Below are positions 11,571 through 23,339 of a stretch of DNA of 64,000 nucleotides, one piece after another. The DNA comes from Silurus meridionalis. Lineage: Eukaryota; Chordata; Actinopteri; Siluriformes; Siluridae. The notes under the pieces were generated by a model. That model searched no databases. It was not told the DNA's origin and saw only the letters and a list, made by a program, of their open reading frames with translations. How positions within the stretch are numbered: the first letter of the stretch is position 1; each line of letters begins with the position of its first letter. The stretch lies in assembly GCF_014805685.1 (NCBI RefSeq), contig NC_060884.1:13901356-13965355 (forward strand), read 5' to 3'. Made by a program: the position numbers and the translations under genes.

Positions 11571-14060
11571 AACTCTGGAATGGAGTGATGATCAGTTGTC
11601 CTCAAACATATAACCATACAGTACATTGTATAACTGCTTGCTTTTGTTATTGGTATTTCCTCAGTATTAACTGTATTCTAAGACTGATATATAGATGATA
11701 ATTTGCTGTGCACTAAAACATGACTGTCACATTTACTGAGCACTAGGTGAAATCACGAAACCTCTAGAGTCACCAATGCGTTGGTGTAACTGTGTTCCTT
11801 TAGCGGCATAGAGATGCATAAAACAGCACACTGCCCACAGAATAAGGCTTGCTCTGCTCTAATCTCACAGCATTCTGCTCATGTGGGACCATGATGTGAA
11901 TTTAGATGTTTTCCCTAAAGCTGCATGTAGCTCCAACACCAATACAAGTTAACCTGGTTGCTTCCATTCGTTCTACTGCAATGATATAATTTGTTTTTAA
12001 CTCTTATTTTGGGCTTCAGCTTGTCAAAATATTTGAAGTAAAAAAAAAACACCAATCTGAAATTATTTTTTTGGGCTTATTATGTATCATTTTATCATAT
12101 ATATGAATTTCTTACTTCTGTTATACAGTATATGAATTTGTTCTTAGTTAAAATTGTTGTGCCTATTGTTACAGTTCCAATCTAGGTGCTTATAAAAAAC
12201 ATACATGGGTAAATAGTAAACATACATAGATGAGTATACAGTTCAATTCAATTGTTATAAATTGTTTGCCCTAGACTGAGCGTTAAAGGCTTCTAAGTCT
12301 TCTAAGTGACCGTTCACTCTCTTAAACAATTTTTGAAATAATAATTAAAAAGAATGCTGCAGAAAATATTGCAAATTGACGTACATTTTCTAGTTGACAA
12401 AGCAAAGAGGCAAACTTCAGCATGTCCTGTCATTTTGAATTTGTTTTTTAATAGAAATATACAGAGCAGAGATTTCCAAACCAGGCCATATCTGAGAAGA
12501 GGAAAAAAGGGGGGAAAATGTAATTTGGAAAACCTTTGAAAAAAAAGGACCTGGTTGTATCAGGTATTGATCTCTACTGTACTATAAACTGCATTGTTAC
12601 CCATTGCATTATTAGTTACACTTAACTAGAACTTTGAAAATATACCTGCATTAATTAAACAGATTACAGAGTAATGTTATTTAACAATTTATTTCAAAAT
12701 GTTATGAAATAATATATGAGAGGAACCATGGCAAATTTCATTTATGCAACATTTTCTTTTGGCCCATTGCCCAATTTTGATTCTTGGCCCAGAAATGTTT
12801 GGGCACCTCTGATATCAAGGTTTTGTCTTGTGAGGTTGACACTGACAATCTTGATTTCTCTAATCTTTATAAACTATTAATATGAGACCTAACCCCCTAA
12901 ACCCCATTAACCCCTCATCCCATTTAACACCCGAACAACCCTCTCATTATCATGTAAGCATGAAGTGATAAGGAGTAAAATAGTAAGTAAATAAATGACT
13001 ACACAAGTGCTAAAATAGAAAAATGAGAAGTTGAAAAAACTCATTTAAATTAATATTCAATAAAGAAATTAAAAGTATTTTTGTTAATAGTAAAACTACT
13101 AGTAATTTACTTGTTATATATTTGACTCTCCTAATATTGCCTTTGGATGTTTAGAGGATTCTATACTAAACTGTTAATAAGGCATGTAGATAGAAATGTT
13201 TTTGTGCAAATCACACACCTGTTCCTTTAAATGAATTCTTCTTTTAAAATAAACATGCTCCCAAAGGGAGGTGTGGATGTTGGCACAGATTGGTAGGTTT
13301 GTATCATTTCTGACCACAGGACAGGAACGCAGATGGTGTTTGTTACGATGTTGGCATCTCTACCTGTACCTCTCTGCCACTTTCTCTCATTAAAACACAC
13401 TCAATGAGCACACATGAAAAACAAGATCTCTTATGCAATATTTGGTCATCTCTATGGCTTGATGATATTTTATCAAAAATTGTGTACGATCTTTAGATTT
13501 TAGCATCGCACTGAGATGCTATGAGCTCTCCGGAATGTCTTATTATAGACCTTTGAACAGGGTATCTGCTGGCTTATGTTGCATGACAGGATGGAGGTCG
13601 ATCTGAGATGTTTGAAAAAAAAAAAGCTTCTGAATAAAAATGGCAATATGAAAATATTTTTTAAACATAAACACACACTAGCATGTGTTTTCCTCATTAG
13701 CCCTATTGAAGTAGCCTTTTTTTTTTAAAAACCAAATTTAAAGTAGGTTACATTTCTGTACAACACAGTTAACATGTACCAGCGAAGAGTCAGCTACATT
13801 GATTATTAAGCTAAAAGTGGACGTGCCCTCAGGCATGTATTGGCGTGTTGCATTTTTAATAGGTGGAGAATTCAGGCTGGCGAAAATACATCTTTCACCC
13901 TCTTGTGTCTCTACGTCCAAGACATCAGGACGAATCCCATTGGCTTGTGTTCAGTAAATCACACACTGCGATTTACGTAAGCTTTTTGCATCATGTCCCC
14001 TGGAGACAAGCTGCCATACAAAGTCACAGTCATAATTTCTGTCTCTTCTCTCCTTAAGGC

Positions 14061-14062
<2 letters not shown>

Positions 14063-14119
<57 letters not shown>
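14063..14119. repeat. (GT)n microsatellite
   Basis: A GT dinucleotide run. A second compound (GT)n(GA)n run lies nearby at about 14,300-14,356. Confidence 0.9.
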
Positions 14120-14120
<1 letters not shown>

Positions 14121-14296
14121 TGTGTGAGAGAGAGACCAAGATGGAGTAGGATATTCTTTATCACAGTCATCAAGGGTATTTGGTGGTGCTGGTGGGGGGC
14201 TGTGTGTTATATTAGGCTCACTGTGTTTCCTTGAGCATGGGTTTGCTATTTATAGTTTAGCTCAAATTCGAACAACCTGCACTCCGAGACAGAGAT

Positions 14297-14366
<70 letters not shown>

Positions 14367-15020
14367 GAATTACGTTGTGGTAAAAATGTATGTATAGTTA
14401 AGTTATAGCTGCAGCGATGGATTTCTTTAGGCCTGTGGAAAACATTCTCTTAAAACGTAAAATTTACACAAATATTTACCTGTGCTAGCTGCTGGATCGC
14501 ATCAGACCACACCTGCTGAATCCACAGCATTTTTTTATAGTCTCTTAAAGAGCCCATTTTTCAGTCCTCTCATTAAGTTGAAAATCAGACATATTGTAAC
14601 AATAAGACGGACAATAAATTCTGCTCGTACCCATTAGAAAATGACACAAATACAGTTACAAAGATACTGATAGTGACAGCTTTATATTTCTGACATTATA
14701 GGCCTGATAAAAAGGAGGACTCGGTGGAGGGCCTAGGCATATTGTAAGGTGATTTTTTTTATTCCACCATGAAGGGCAAGTCAAGGATTGCTTTTATGTG
14801 AATAGCGAGACTCAAGAACAGTCCAGTAATTCCCCTTTTTCTCCTCTAGATCCACAAATGGGAATATCAGTACCATTTACAGTGAGAGTGTAATGAAAGC
14901 AGAATAGCTGTCAGTGAAACTAAATATTGCGTATATATTAAATGTATGAATTCCCTGTATTTGTACACCATAATTATGAATGAATTATCCATCACTGTTT
15001 TGTCTGTCTTCTCATTTCAG

Positions 15021-15721
15021 GACAAAGCAAAGTGCTGCATCACATTGTCCCCTGAACACTCACAGTTCCACACTTGATGGACATAAAATGTGTTTTGTTA
15101 CTCCTCTTTAACTGTTGGCCAAAGCAGACATGATCCAAGATGACATGATCCTTCTACGAAGACCTCAATTTATTTCTGGCAATTCGCAATTACGCATGGA
15201 TGACCGATGAGCAGCAGGCTTTTTCTCAGGACTGAACCAGAATGAATTTACGGCAGCAGTTTAGCGACGGCCCATGAAAATGTTGTTAGCACCTTTTCCA
15301 TAATAAGTATTTAATTTCCTGTTTGTCATTACATTTACGAACCCAGTATATATCTGTGTTAAATGTTATGCATATAAACGTCTGATTATGCATGTACCGC
15401 TGTGAATATATGTGTTCTAAAATTCACTATTCAATACAATATTATAGTTATAATACTGGTATTCAGGCCATCAGTGTTTGATTGATTTATAGATTCTATT
15501 GTTTACAGCAAACTATTTTCCTGTCTACACCTGTCAACAAAGCAGTGTAAATGCCGTTTTAAAAATGAGGCCTTGCTGTAAACAGACAATCTGACAACAA
15601 AAATATAACGAGACAAAACAATTAGAAAAAGACAATACAAATTTTTTGCTGTACAGCTAGATACTGCTATTTTGTGAATTCTTGAAAATTCCATTTGCAT
15701 TCCCCGCTGTCCGTTCTCAGG
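15021..15721 (+). other. Possible 5' UTR sequence of rnf182-like gene
   Basis: A strong acceptor (tcttctcatttcag|GAC) ends at 15020, and a second acceptor-like site ends at 15720 just before the ATG. Either the terminal exon begins at 15021 with a long 5' leader, or it begins at 15721. No convincing donor was seen between them. RNA data would decide. Confidence 0.35.
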
Positions 15722-16477
15722 ATGAGTAGCAAGTCGGATACAGATGGTGTGGTCTACACGGTGGAGGAATTAGAATGTAAGATATGTTATAGCCGCTATG
15801 ATGCACGTGCTCGCAAGCCAAAGTTACTGGCGTGCCTGCACCGCGTTTGCGCTCGGTGCCTGAAGAAGATGGCTGAAATGGAATCATCACCTGGCACTGT
15901 CAGCTGTCCATTCTGTCGCCATCAGACGCACGTGCCCGATGAGGAAATCTGGCTTCTGCAAGATGACAGTAACATCATGGCCATCCTCTCTTACCAGGAG
16001 CAAATCCGAAAAAGTGGCTCAATGCCTGTAGGTGAGGTTCTGCTCACCCCAAACAGTCTAAGTGGAGGAGAAATAGGAACAGGTGGAGAAGGAGGTGGAG
16101 AGCAGTCTCACAGTTCCTCAGACTGCCTGGTTATCACTATCATGGAGGTTCCAGGGGAGTCAACATCAGCCGACTCCAGTGGCATGCTGAACATGGTGCG
16201 ACTGTATCGGCCAGCAAGCTTGGACTCGCTGCCATGCCATGTGCCCGTACAGAAGTGGCGCTCATGGACGTCGCGCTCTGTGCCACGTTTTGTCATGGGC
16301 TTCCTCTGCCTGTTGTACTTCAGCTCGCTGCCCCTGGGCATCTATCTACTCATGATTCAGCAACTCACATTGGGAGTGATCCTCGTCAGCCTGGTCCCCT
16401 CCACCCTCGTCCTCTGTGTGTTCTACGGCTTCTGTCAGTGTCTGTGCCATGAGATCATGGAGGCAATTGCCACGTAG
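15722..16477 (+). CDS. rnf182-like: RNF182-like RING-finger E3 ubiquitin ligase
   Basis: A 251-codon intronless CDS. The chosen start is ATG 15722, the first in-frame methionine, just after an acceptor-like ccgttctcag|G at 15720/15721. A C3HC4 RING lies at residues 19-65 (C19, C22, C38, H40, C43, C46, C62, C65). A Gly/Glu-rich linker follows (about 113-127), then the family's SSDCLVITIMEV motif (132-143) and YRPASLDS. Two hydrophobic segments (about 190-210 and 216-238) predict a membrane-anchored protein with a short CQCLCHE tail. RNF182 is a two-pass membrane E3 of about 247 aa, so length and layout agree. Human RNF182 lies elsewhere (6p23), so this may be a fish paralogue. A polyadenylation signal AATAAA lies at 17,074-17,079. 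The 5' UTR probably starts in the CpG-rich exon near 6.9 kb. Confidence 0.93.
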   Translation: MSSKSDTDGVVYTVEELECKICYSRYDARARKPKLLACLHRVCARCLKKMAEMESSPGTVSCPFCRHQTHVPDEEIWLLQDDSNIMAILSYQEQIRKSGSMPVGEVLLTPNSLSGGEIGTGGEGGGEQSHSSSDCLVITIMEVPGESTSADSSGMLNMVRLYRPASLDSLPCHVPVQKWRSWTSRSVPRFVMGFLCLLYFSSLPLGIYLLMIQQLTLGVILVSLVPSTLVLCVFYGFCQCLCHEIMEAIAT

Positions 16478-17073
16478 ACACTGCATAGGTTCTGTGTGAT
16501 TTGTCAGTCTTTAGACAGTGTGAACCGAGCCAAAATCACAGATCTGATCATTCTGCTCATCGACTATTGCACTGGAATTTACCAGCATTTAGAATTGTAC
16601 TTTAAACCATCAGTTCATACAAACGGCAATACATACATCTAAATGAGCAGTAACATCCTGACACCCAATGCAGGTTGTCTGTATTGAGCTATGGCTGCCT
16701 CAAATTGCTGTTTTGATTTGTTTGTTGGTTTGTTTGTTTGTTTGTTTATTTGTTTCTATTCTGTACCTGTTAGCTCAGGCTTAACATGACTGTGATCCTT
16801 TTACGTACCACTAATGAGGAAATGAGATTCATATCTAACATGGACTCCGTTCCGTAATGTAAACTATGTCCTTCCTACTTTTTGACAATCCATTTGTTGT
16901 GTAACTTAAAAAATATAGTCTCCATATACTTGTCAAAGTTCCTAGTTGCCTTTGTAAGGCATGCAAATTCCCGAGCTATATTTTAATGTTGTATAAATAT
17001 AAAATAATGTGTTTGTCATTGCTATGAGAATGAACAAATGCCTTCAGATCATCCAAACTGTTAATAGATATTC

Positions 17074-17079
17074 AATAAA
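17074..17079 (+). terminator. Polyadenylation signal of rnf182-like gene
   Basis: A canonical AATAAA about 600 bases after the stop codon, giving a 3' UTR of roughly 0.6 kb. Confidence 0.7.
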
Positions 17080-17165
17080 GACTGGAAAACACTATATAAT
17101 GGATATCAGTTAATGGAATTTTGACAAACTGATGATATAGACACAGCAAGAAGAATCTGCAAGTA

Positions 17166-17482
17166 CAGTAATCCCCCGCTTTACCTCTGTTTGAATCTCA
17201 CGCCCCTGCTTTATCGCGAAATTGCATTTGCCACATAACTAATTTGTTTAGCTGATTTTCCCGGTCTCTCGATAGCACGATAGGCCAAAAAACTTTTTTT
17301 TTTAAACGAATTTTATGTTGAAATAACGACATTTATAAATAACAATATAATTATAATTTATAAAATGAAGTAAAACGTTAATACAGTACAGTACTGTATA
17401 CATAAAATAGCATTTTTGGCGTTTTTTCGTTTATCGCAGGCGGTTTTGGAACGTAACCACCGCGATAAACGGGGGATAACTG
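17166..17482. mobile_element. Non-autonomous pogo/Tigger-like MITE
   Basis: A 317-base element with terminal inverted repeats: CAGTAATCCCCCGCTTTA at the left and, as reverse complement, CAGTTATCCCCCGTTTATCG at the right. Both ends are flanked by TA dinucleotides, the target duplication typical of Tc1/mariner/pogo elements. It has no transposase frame. A small internal palindromic gtacagtactgta-type patch lies near 17,388. Confidence 0.8.
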
Positions 17483-17717
17483 TATTGCAAATAGTTCAGT
17501 CACTCTGGATTTTCATTATTGGACCAGAGAGAATCTACAGGACTAGAAATAATAACTCAAACAGGAGAAATGTACTTTTTTTTTAAGTTGACAACAAAAC
17601 CAGAATGTTTAAAGACAAATGAAAAGTGTTCAAATTTCTTCAAAAATAGTTAGAATTGAAGAATATAATAATTTTCATTTGATTGGACCTAGACATATTT
17701 ACTCATGCCTTAATACA

Positions 17718-19277
17718 AACTCGATTCCAAAAAAGTTGGGACACTGAGTAAATTGTGAATAAAAACAAAATGCAATGATGTGGAAGTTTCCAATTTCAAA
17801 ATTGTATTCAGAATACAAAATAGATGACATATTGAATGTTTTAACAGAGAAAATGTTAAGGGAAAAATAAGTGGATTTAAATTTTCAACACATCTCAAAA
17901 AATTTGGGACAAGGCCATGTTTACCACTGTGTGGCATCCCCTCTTCTTTTTATAACAGTCTGCAAACGTCTGGGTACTGAGGAGACAAGTTGCTCAAGTT
18001 TAGGAATAGGAATGTTGTCCCATTCTTGTCTAATACAGGCTTCTAGTTGCTCAACTGTCTTCGGTCTTCTTTGTCGCATCTTCCTCTTTATTATGCGGCA
18101 AATGTTTTCTTTGGGTGAAAGATCTGGACTGCAGGCTGGCCATTTCAGTACCCGGATCCTTCTTCTACGCAGCCATGATGTTGTAATTGATGCAGTATGT
18201 GGTCTGGCATTGTCATGTTGGAAAATGCAAGGTCTTCCCTGAAAGAGACGACATCTGGATGGGAGCATATGTTGTTCTAGAACTTGGATATACCTTTCAG
18301 CATTGATGGTGCCTTTCCAGATGTGTAAGCTGCCCCATGCCACATGCACTCATGCAACCCCATACCATCAGAGATGCAGGCTTCTGAACTAAACGCTGAT
18401 AACAACTTGGGTTGTCCTTATCCTCTTTAGTCTGGATGACATGGCGTCCCAGTTTTCCAAAAAGAACTTTAAATTTTGATTCGTCTGACCACAGAACAGT
18501 TTTCCACTTTGCCACAGTCCATTTTAAATGAGCCTTGGCCCAGAGAAAATGCCTGCGCTTCTGGATCATGTTTAGATATGGCTTCTTTTTTGACCTATAG
18601 AGTTTTAGCCGGCAACGGCGAATAGCACGGTGGATTGTGTTCACTGACAATGTTCTCTGGAAGTATTCCTGAGCCCATGTTGTGATTTCCATTACAGTAG
18701 CATTCCTGTATGTGATGCAGTGTCATCTAAGGGCCCGAAGATCACAGGCTTGACCCTTACGCACAGATATTGTTCCAGATTTTCTGAATCTTTGAATGAT
18801 ATTATGCACTGTAGATGATGATAACTTCAAACTCTTTGTAATTTTCCTCTGAAAAACTCCTTTCTGATATTGCTCCACTATTTTTCGCCACAGCATTGGG
18901 GGAATTTATCTTTACATTGGTGATCCTCTGCCCACCTTGACTTCTGAGATGCACTGCCACACTGAGAGGCTCTTTTTATACCCAATCATGTTGCCAATTG
19001 ACCTAATAAGTTGCAAATTGGTCCTCCAGCTGTTCCTTATATGTACATTTAACTTTTCCGGCCTGTCCCAACTTTTTTGGAATGTGTAGCTTTAATGAAA
19101 TCAAAAATGAGCCAATATTTGGCATGACATTTCAAAATGTCTCACTTTCAACATTTGATATTTTATCTATATTATATTGTGAATAAAATATAAGTTTATG
19201 AGATTTGTAAATTATTGCATTCCTTTTTTATTCACAATTTGTACAGTGTCCCAACTTTTTTGGAATTGGTTTGTAGA
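17718..19277 (-). mobile_element. Near full-length Tc1-like transposon with IR/DR ends
   Basis: About 1.56 kb, bounded by inverted repeats of roughly 200 bases. Each end carries two copies of a motif like CCCAACTTTTTTGGAAT: outer copies at about 17,729 and 19,246, inner copies at about 17,896 and 19,062. This is the IR/DR design of Sleeping Beauty-type elements. The minus strand encodes a Tc1 transposase in broken frames: VLWSDESKF (first catalytic Asp), QHDNARPHTA (second Asp) and SPDLSPKENI (third acidic position). The frame is disrupted near 18,340 and upstream near 18,735, so it is probably inactive. It sits between the rnf182-like and rgs9bp-like genes. Confidence 0.92.
17921..18692 (-). 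pseudogene. Tc1 transposase, frameshifted
   Basis: Two overlapping minus-strand frames (18692 to 18297 and 18349 to 17921) together cover the catalytic domain of a Tc1-type DDE transposase. The upstream frame has WAQEYFQRTLS, IRRCRLKLYRSKKKP and the WSDESKF motif. The downstream frame has QHDNARPHT and SPDLSPKEN. They are offset by a frameshift around 18,300-18,349. N-terminal paired-domain sequence continues upstream to about 18,900 in further broken frames. Confidence 0.88.
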
Positions 19278-19279
19278 TG

Positions 19280-20546
19280 AAATAGGGAAATGGGTGGGGA
19301 ATTGCAATGCAATTTATAAAACAAGAATGATGGAAACACTAGTGGGTTTGCATTTGGCAATCATCAAACTCAACTTATTAAACATTTCAATTTAATTTCA
19401 ATTAAATAAAAAAATCAATTTAAGATGGCTTATTGCAGCTCTGATGTTTTGCTAACTGAATGAGCTAAGATGAGTGAAGTTGCTAAGGATACTACACTTG
19501 AGGGATATGGTGAGTGTCAAGGGCCCTCCTCATCTACACACAACGTTCAAACTAGACTGAAGAGCCACAGGGGGGTCATCAAAGGTTCCTGAGCCCGTTC
19601 CCCTGCAGTCCCACGCCATTCTCCCAGATGGCAATTAACTGCGCCTAAAGCACACATACAAAACACAGGAACAAAGGAAGTCAGACATGGATTTGGCCTT
19701 GTACACTATAGAGAGTACTCCTCTTTCCATGATTAAATGTTTATTTTAAGATGAGGTCTCCCTCGGATGTGTGACGTTTGCAGTCGTTCGGATTGGAGAG
19801 CATCAGCTGTGCTGCATGGGCCTAATTGAAGAAAGACTCCCCGAAGGCCAACAGCTTCCATGAAGCCATCGGAAAGGAAGTGGTGTGTTGGAAGATAACA
19901 GGGTGTTTGCCAGCTCAGATGTAGCCAAGCTGTGATGTGAGACTGTCAACACAATGGTAAGGATAAGAAGAAATGATGGCATCTTGAATGAGACTAAGGT
20001 AATGATCATTTTTCAAAACAGAAGCAACAAACGGCATAACTAAAGGATTTACTTACAAATTATTTTAGTTTATATTTTAGAATAGTAAAACTTGTGTTTA
20101 TATCGGTTCCTCCATGGTAGTCTAACGTTTATGTGATCGTATTGATGTGAATAGCTGAACCATTAACTGTCTAATTGTTTTATTTTTTTTATCCAGTATC
20201 CTAATCAAGTGATGTAAAAATGTAAGATGTAAAGTATTTTTAAATGTTTTAGTAGTTTGATCGAACAGTTAATATTGGATTAAGATTTTACAATCTTTAC
20301 CAAAGTATTGGGATCTGTATAATGTGCTATTTTAAAATATAAGAATAATATATTAACCATTAATGTAACATTTTAAAGGAAAGAGATAATAATGTTTAGC
20401 TGGGAAGTCTTCTAAAGCTGGGAGCTTGCACTTTATGGAAAGTTTCTTCACCCAAAGTTGTTTTTGGAAGACGATCAGACTGACGCTGTGGTCAAGAACC
20501 TCGATCCAGATGTGCTGAAACTATAATCAGTTGCGGTTGTTGGAGC
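19280..20546. other. Intergenic stretch upstream of rgs9bp-like gene
   Basis: No coding exon was recognised. Donor-like words (ACAATG|GTAAGG near 19,955 and CTAAG|GTAATG near 19,998) could belong to an untranslated first exon of the plus-strand gene that follows, but nothing else supports this. Confidence 0.4.
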
Positions 20547-22470
20547 ATGAATCGGTGGCGAAGGTCAGTGGGAGAGATCCAAGCCAGAAAAAAGCTTGTG
20601 AGCGAATGTGAGCAGGCGCAGGCCGCCTTCATCAAACTCAGCGCCTGCTTCCAACAAATGGCCACCTGCTTGGGGAGTAACACAGACAGCAGCCTTCTGA
20701 GAGATGAGCTGGAGGAAACCAGGGGGCAGGCCCATAAAATATGTACAGGTAAGAAAGAAGAGCCACTATATCAATATACAAGACTGTTGTTTTAAAACCA
20801 GAAATACACAGTGGAAAGAAATATCTGCTTGTACACACAGTACCATGCTAAATGCTTTTAGTTAAGAAACACAATACGTACTGTGCACAAGTCTCCAAAG
20901 TACTTAACAATAAAAGTCATGGAATTTCATGGTGTATGTCTTTTTATCAATGAAGAGGTTGGAGCTTCATCCATTTCCAATATTCTCATGGAGATATGCT
21001 CCTTCTCCTAACATTTTTAACAAGGAACAAATGTATTAGGATGTTGAAAATGATGACATCAGTTCCTGTCATGAAGCTATGTTTATTACCTCATGAGTTG
21101 AATCAATTCAAAATAAACATATTGTATTTTATTATATTTATGAAAAATCAAACATGGTTATTTATTTGCAGACAATTTAAACTTTAATAATTTAGCATAA
21201 TTAAAGCATATAAAAAGTTTCTAGACTAGCTCTGTTTACAAGAAACTACTATGTATGTATACACAGTATCCACTTCAAAATAGTCTCCTTTTACAGCAAT
21301 AATAATAATAATAATGATAATGATTATTAATAATTATTGGTACAGATGTACAGTGGCCGTTAGAATATGTAGGTTTTGCTCATCTTGAACTGTTCTCATT
21401 ACATCTTAAATTCGGTAATAAGTCCAAACTACCATATTTTACCTCAGATTTCTGCTGAGGAAATTACCTTGTCATTATTATGATGCTAAAACTCAGTAGA
21501 GCATTTAAAACTTTTATACAACAATAAGGATACTTAATCATCCATAGCTTTCGAATAGACATTCGGTGCCACCCAGATGAGAATGGGTTCCCTCTTGAGT
21601 CTGGTTCCTCTCAAGGTTCCTTCCTTATGCCATCTCAGGGAGTTTTTCCTTGCCACAGTCGCCACTGGCTTCAGGGACAAACCTACACTCATAGAGAACA
21701 TCTTATTTATTCTTTATTGCCTCATTATCAGTGTAAAGCTGCTTTGAGACAATGTCCATTGTTAAACAAATAAAAATTAATTGAATTGTGTGTTACTCTG
21801 CATCAACTAAACACATGGGTAAACTTTCTATTTCTACCTTTACAACTCAGAATGGAGTATAGATTAAAAGGCAAAAGTTTATTAAATATTAAAGAAAGAA
21901 AGATGAGAACAGTTCCATTTGCCATTTGTTTATCATGCTCGTGTTACAGGGCTGCAAAGGAGGCTGCTGGAGCTGCTGGTTGAAACAGAGCAAAAGCAGG
22001 ACGACCGCGAGCAGGTAGAGCGCATCTGGGTGCTGCTCCTGTCAGCCTTGGAGAACTTTCAGCAGCAGCTCAAAAGAGTCATTGCCCTCCAGGAGCTCTT
22101 TCCTATCGCCGTGAAGAAAGACAGACAGGCCCTGATTAACACAGGTGCTTCTGGAGGAGGTACCGAGGTAGCAGGACGTGCTGCCATGGTGCAGAGTCCC
22201 TGGGTGGTGACAGAGTGCACAGAGAAGCCTGACCTGCAGGGACACGTGCTGGAGATTGAGACCCTGCTCCAGGAAATGCTGCAGAAGGTAAACGTACCGT
22301 TATGGTCAGTGAAGCCGATGCAGAAAGCCTGGGCTGAGGGAACACAAGAAGAGGATGATGACATCTTGGAGGAGATGATGGAGGTAGAAGTGGTGGCGCC
22401 GGATGGAAAATCAAGCTGCTGCAGTCATTCCAAATGTAGGCTTAGATGCATATTCTGTTTGCTCAACTAA
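20547..22470 (+). CDS. rgs9bp-like: RGS9-binding-protein-like membrane anchor
   Basis: Two coding exons, 20547-20748 (donor GTACAG|GTAAGA) and 21950-22470 (acceptor CGTGTTACAG), give 240 aa with a phase-1 intron. The body follows RGS9BP/R9AP. An N-terminal helix has LLRDELEETRGQAH, near the family's LRQELQKTRQKAQ. Next come VERIWVLLLSALENF, RQALINTGASGG and KVNVPLWSV, matching R9AP's KVNVPRWTV. R9AP anchors RGS9-Gbeta5 to membranes through a C-terminal transmembrane segment. Here an acidic stretch (EEDDDILEEMMEVE) leads instead to a tail with five cysteines among basic residues (CCSHSKCRLRCIFCLLN), more like the palmitoylated basic tail of R7BP. A donor-like GTAGGC at 22,436 leaves open a further exon. 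A weak polyadenylation signal lies at 22,957. Confidence 0.85.
21555..21785 (+). mobile_element. LINE 3' end (Rex/L2-like) in rgs9bp-like intron
   Basis: The text ccacccagatgagaatgggt, ggttcctctcaaggttcctt, tttttccttgccacagtcgc and an A/T-rich tail (aaataaaaattaattgaat) is the abundant fish non-LTR 3' UTR also found at 38.87-39.03 kb. It lies inside the single intron of the rgs9bp-like gene in sense orientation. Confidence 0.75.
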
Positions 22471-23193
22471 AGACCTTTTGGGTCATGTAACTAGTGAGAA
22501 GTTATAAATCCCCAAGTGATTTGGCATGTCTTGGTTATTATTATGAAATCAAGTTTATTCATGATCCTTGGTGGATCTGGGAAACACCAAGCTTCCATCT
22601 ACTTCACAATTCACATTACCGTAGCGGCGAATTTTTTAAGAAGACAATACTGCCCCCTATCTGCAAATACTACTATAAAAAATTATGGCTATAAAATGGA
22701 CCTACAAGACACACCAATCATTATATTGTGCTAAATTGTGGAAAAAAAGAAATAGATCTTATGAGTGGGGTAAAAAAAAAAAAAATTCTACATTTAGTGT
22801 ATTTCTAACTATTCAGTCCAATTTATTTGAAAATGTAGAGATTAGGCCACACTGCATAGATCATTCAGTAAAAAGTGGTTTTAGCCATCAATGTACATGC
22901 TTTAGAGCAGGGCTTTTCATTTTAAAGTCATCTTTAACTGTAAAGTGAATTCATTTAATAAATATTCTTTAAATTTGCACATAGAGATCTATTCCTGTTT
23001 TTTTTTTTCCCAGACTATATTTGGTTTACACCAACAGCATTTGCTTCTTTTTAAATGTTGGACTGGATTAAACCCTTTTAAACCCCCATGGCCACGTTAC
23101 TAACGAACACGATAGAAATTATTTAGGTCTAAACGTTATACACAGCTTTATTGAAATTAAGTGAACAAATACAGTCCAAATTCTGAATGCTAT
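22471..23193. other. Convergent 3' intergenic stretch
   Basis: This lies between the rgs9bp-like stop (+) and the ube2c 3' end (-). It holds the 3' UTRs, a poly-A run at about 22,772 and a poly-T run at about 22,999. No other gene is seen. Confidence 0.6.
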
Positions 23194-23199
23194 TTTATT
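23194..23199 (-). terminator. Polyadenylation signal of ube2c
   Basis: AATAAA on the minus strand (TTTATT on plus), about 140 bases after the ube2c stop codon. An alternative copy lies at 23,148-23,153. Confidence 0.6.
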
Positions 23200-23339
23200 G
23201 AGACAGGTTTATTCAACATACAAATATAATACAGAAACAGACTCAGCATTTTAATTTACATGGTCATGGGCAAAAACAAACGCAATGAAGTTACACAGTG
23301 AGATAAAACAGAAGAGGCAGATTTGCCCGATTTCGTGGG

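Larger units (their letters stand above)
6958..15020. other. Probable large first intron of rnf182-like gene
   Basis: No coding exon was recognised. It holds TATAC/TTATA-rich low-complexity DNA (about 7650-7865), (TA)n at 7880-7937 and 9208-9261, a Tc1-derived remnant at 11.2-11.5 kb, (GT)n at 14,063-14,119, (GT)n then (GA)n at 14,300-14,356, and several poly-A/T runs. The rest is ordinary AT-rich sequence. Confidence 0.5.

Noticed and set aside
12880..12945. C-rich ccctaaaccccattaaccc patch resembling telomere repeat
   Set aside because: The repeats are irregular and few, and do not match tandem CCCTAA.
16108..16452. Alternative frames inside the rnf182-like CDS
   Set aside because: They overlap the RING/transmembrane coding frame and have no family match.
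22042..22414. Antisense frames of 67-101 codons opposite rgs9bp-like exon 2
   Set aside because: They are shadows of the sense coding exon. The sense strand has clear homology and splice signals.
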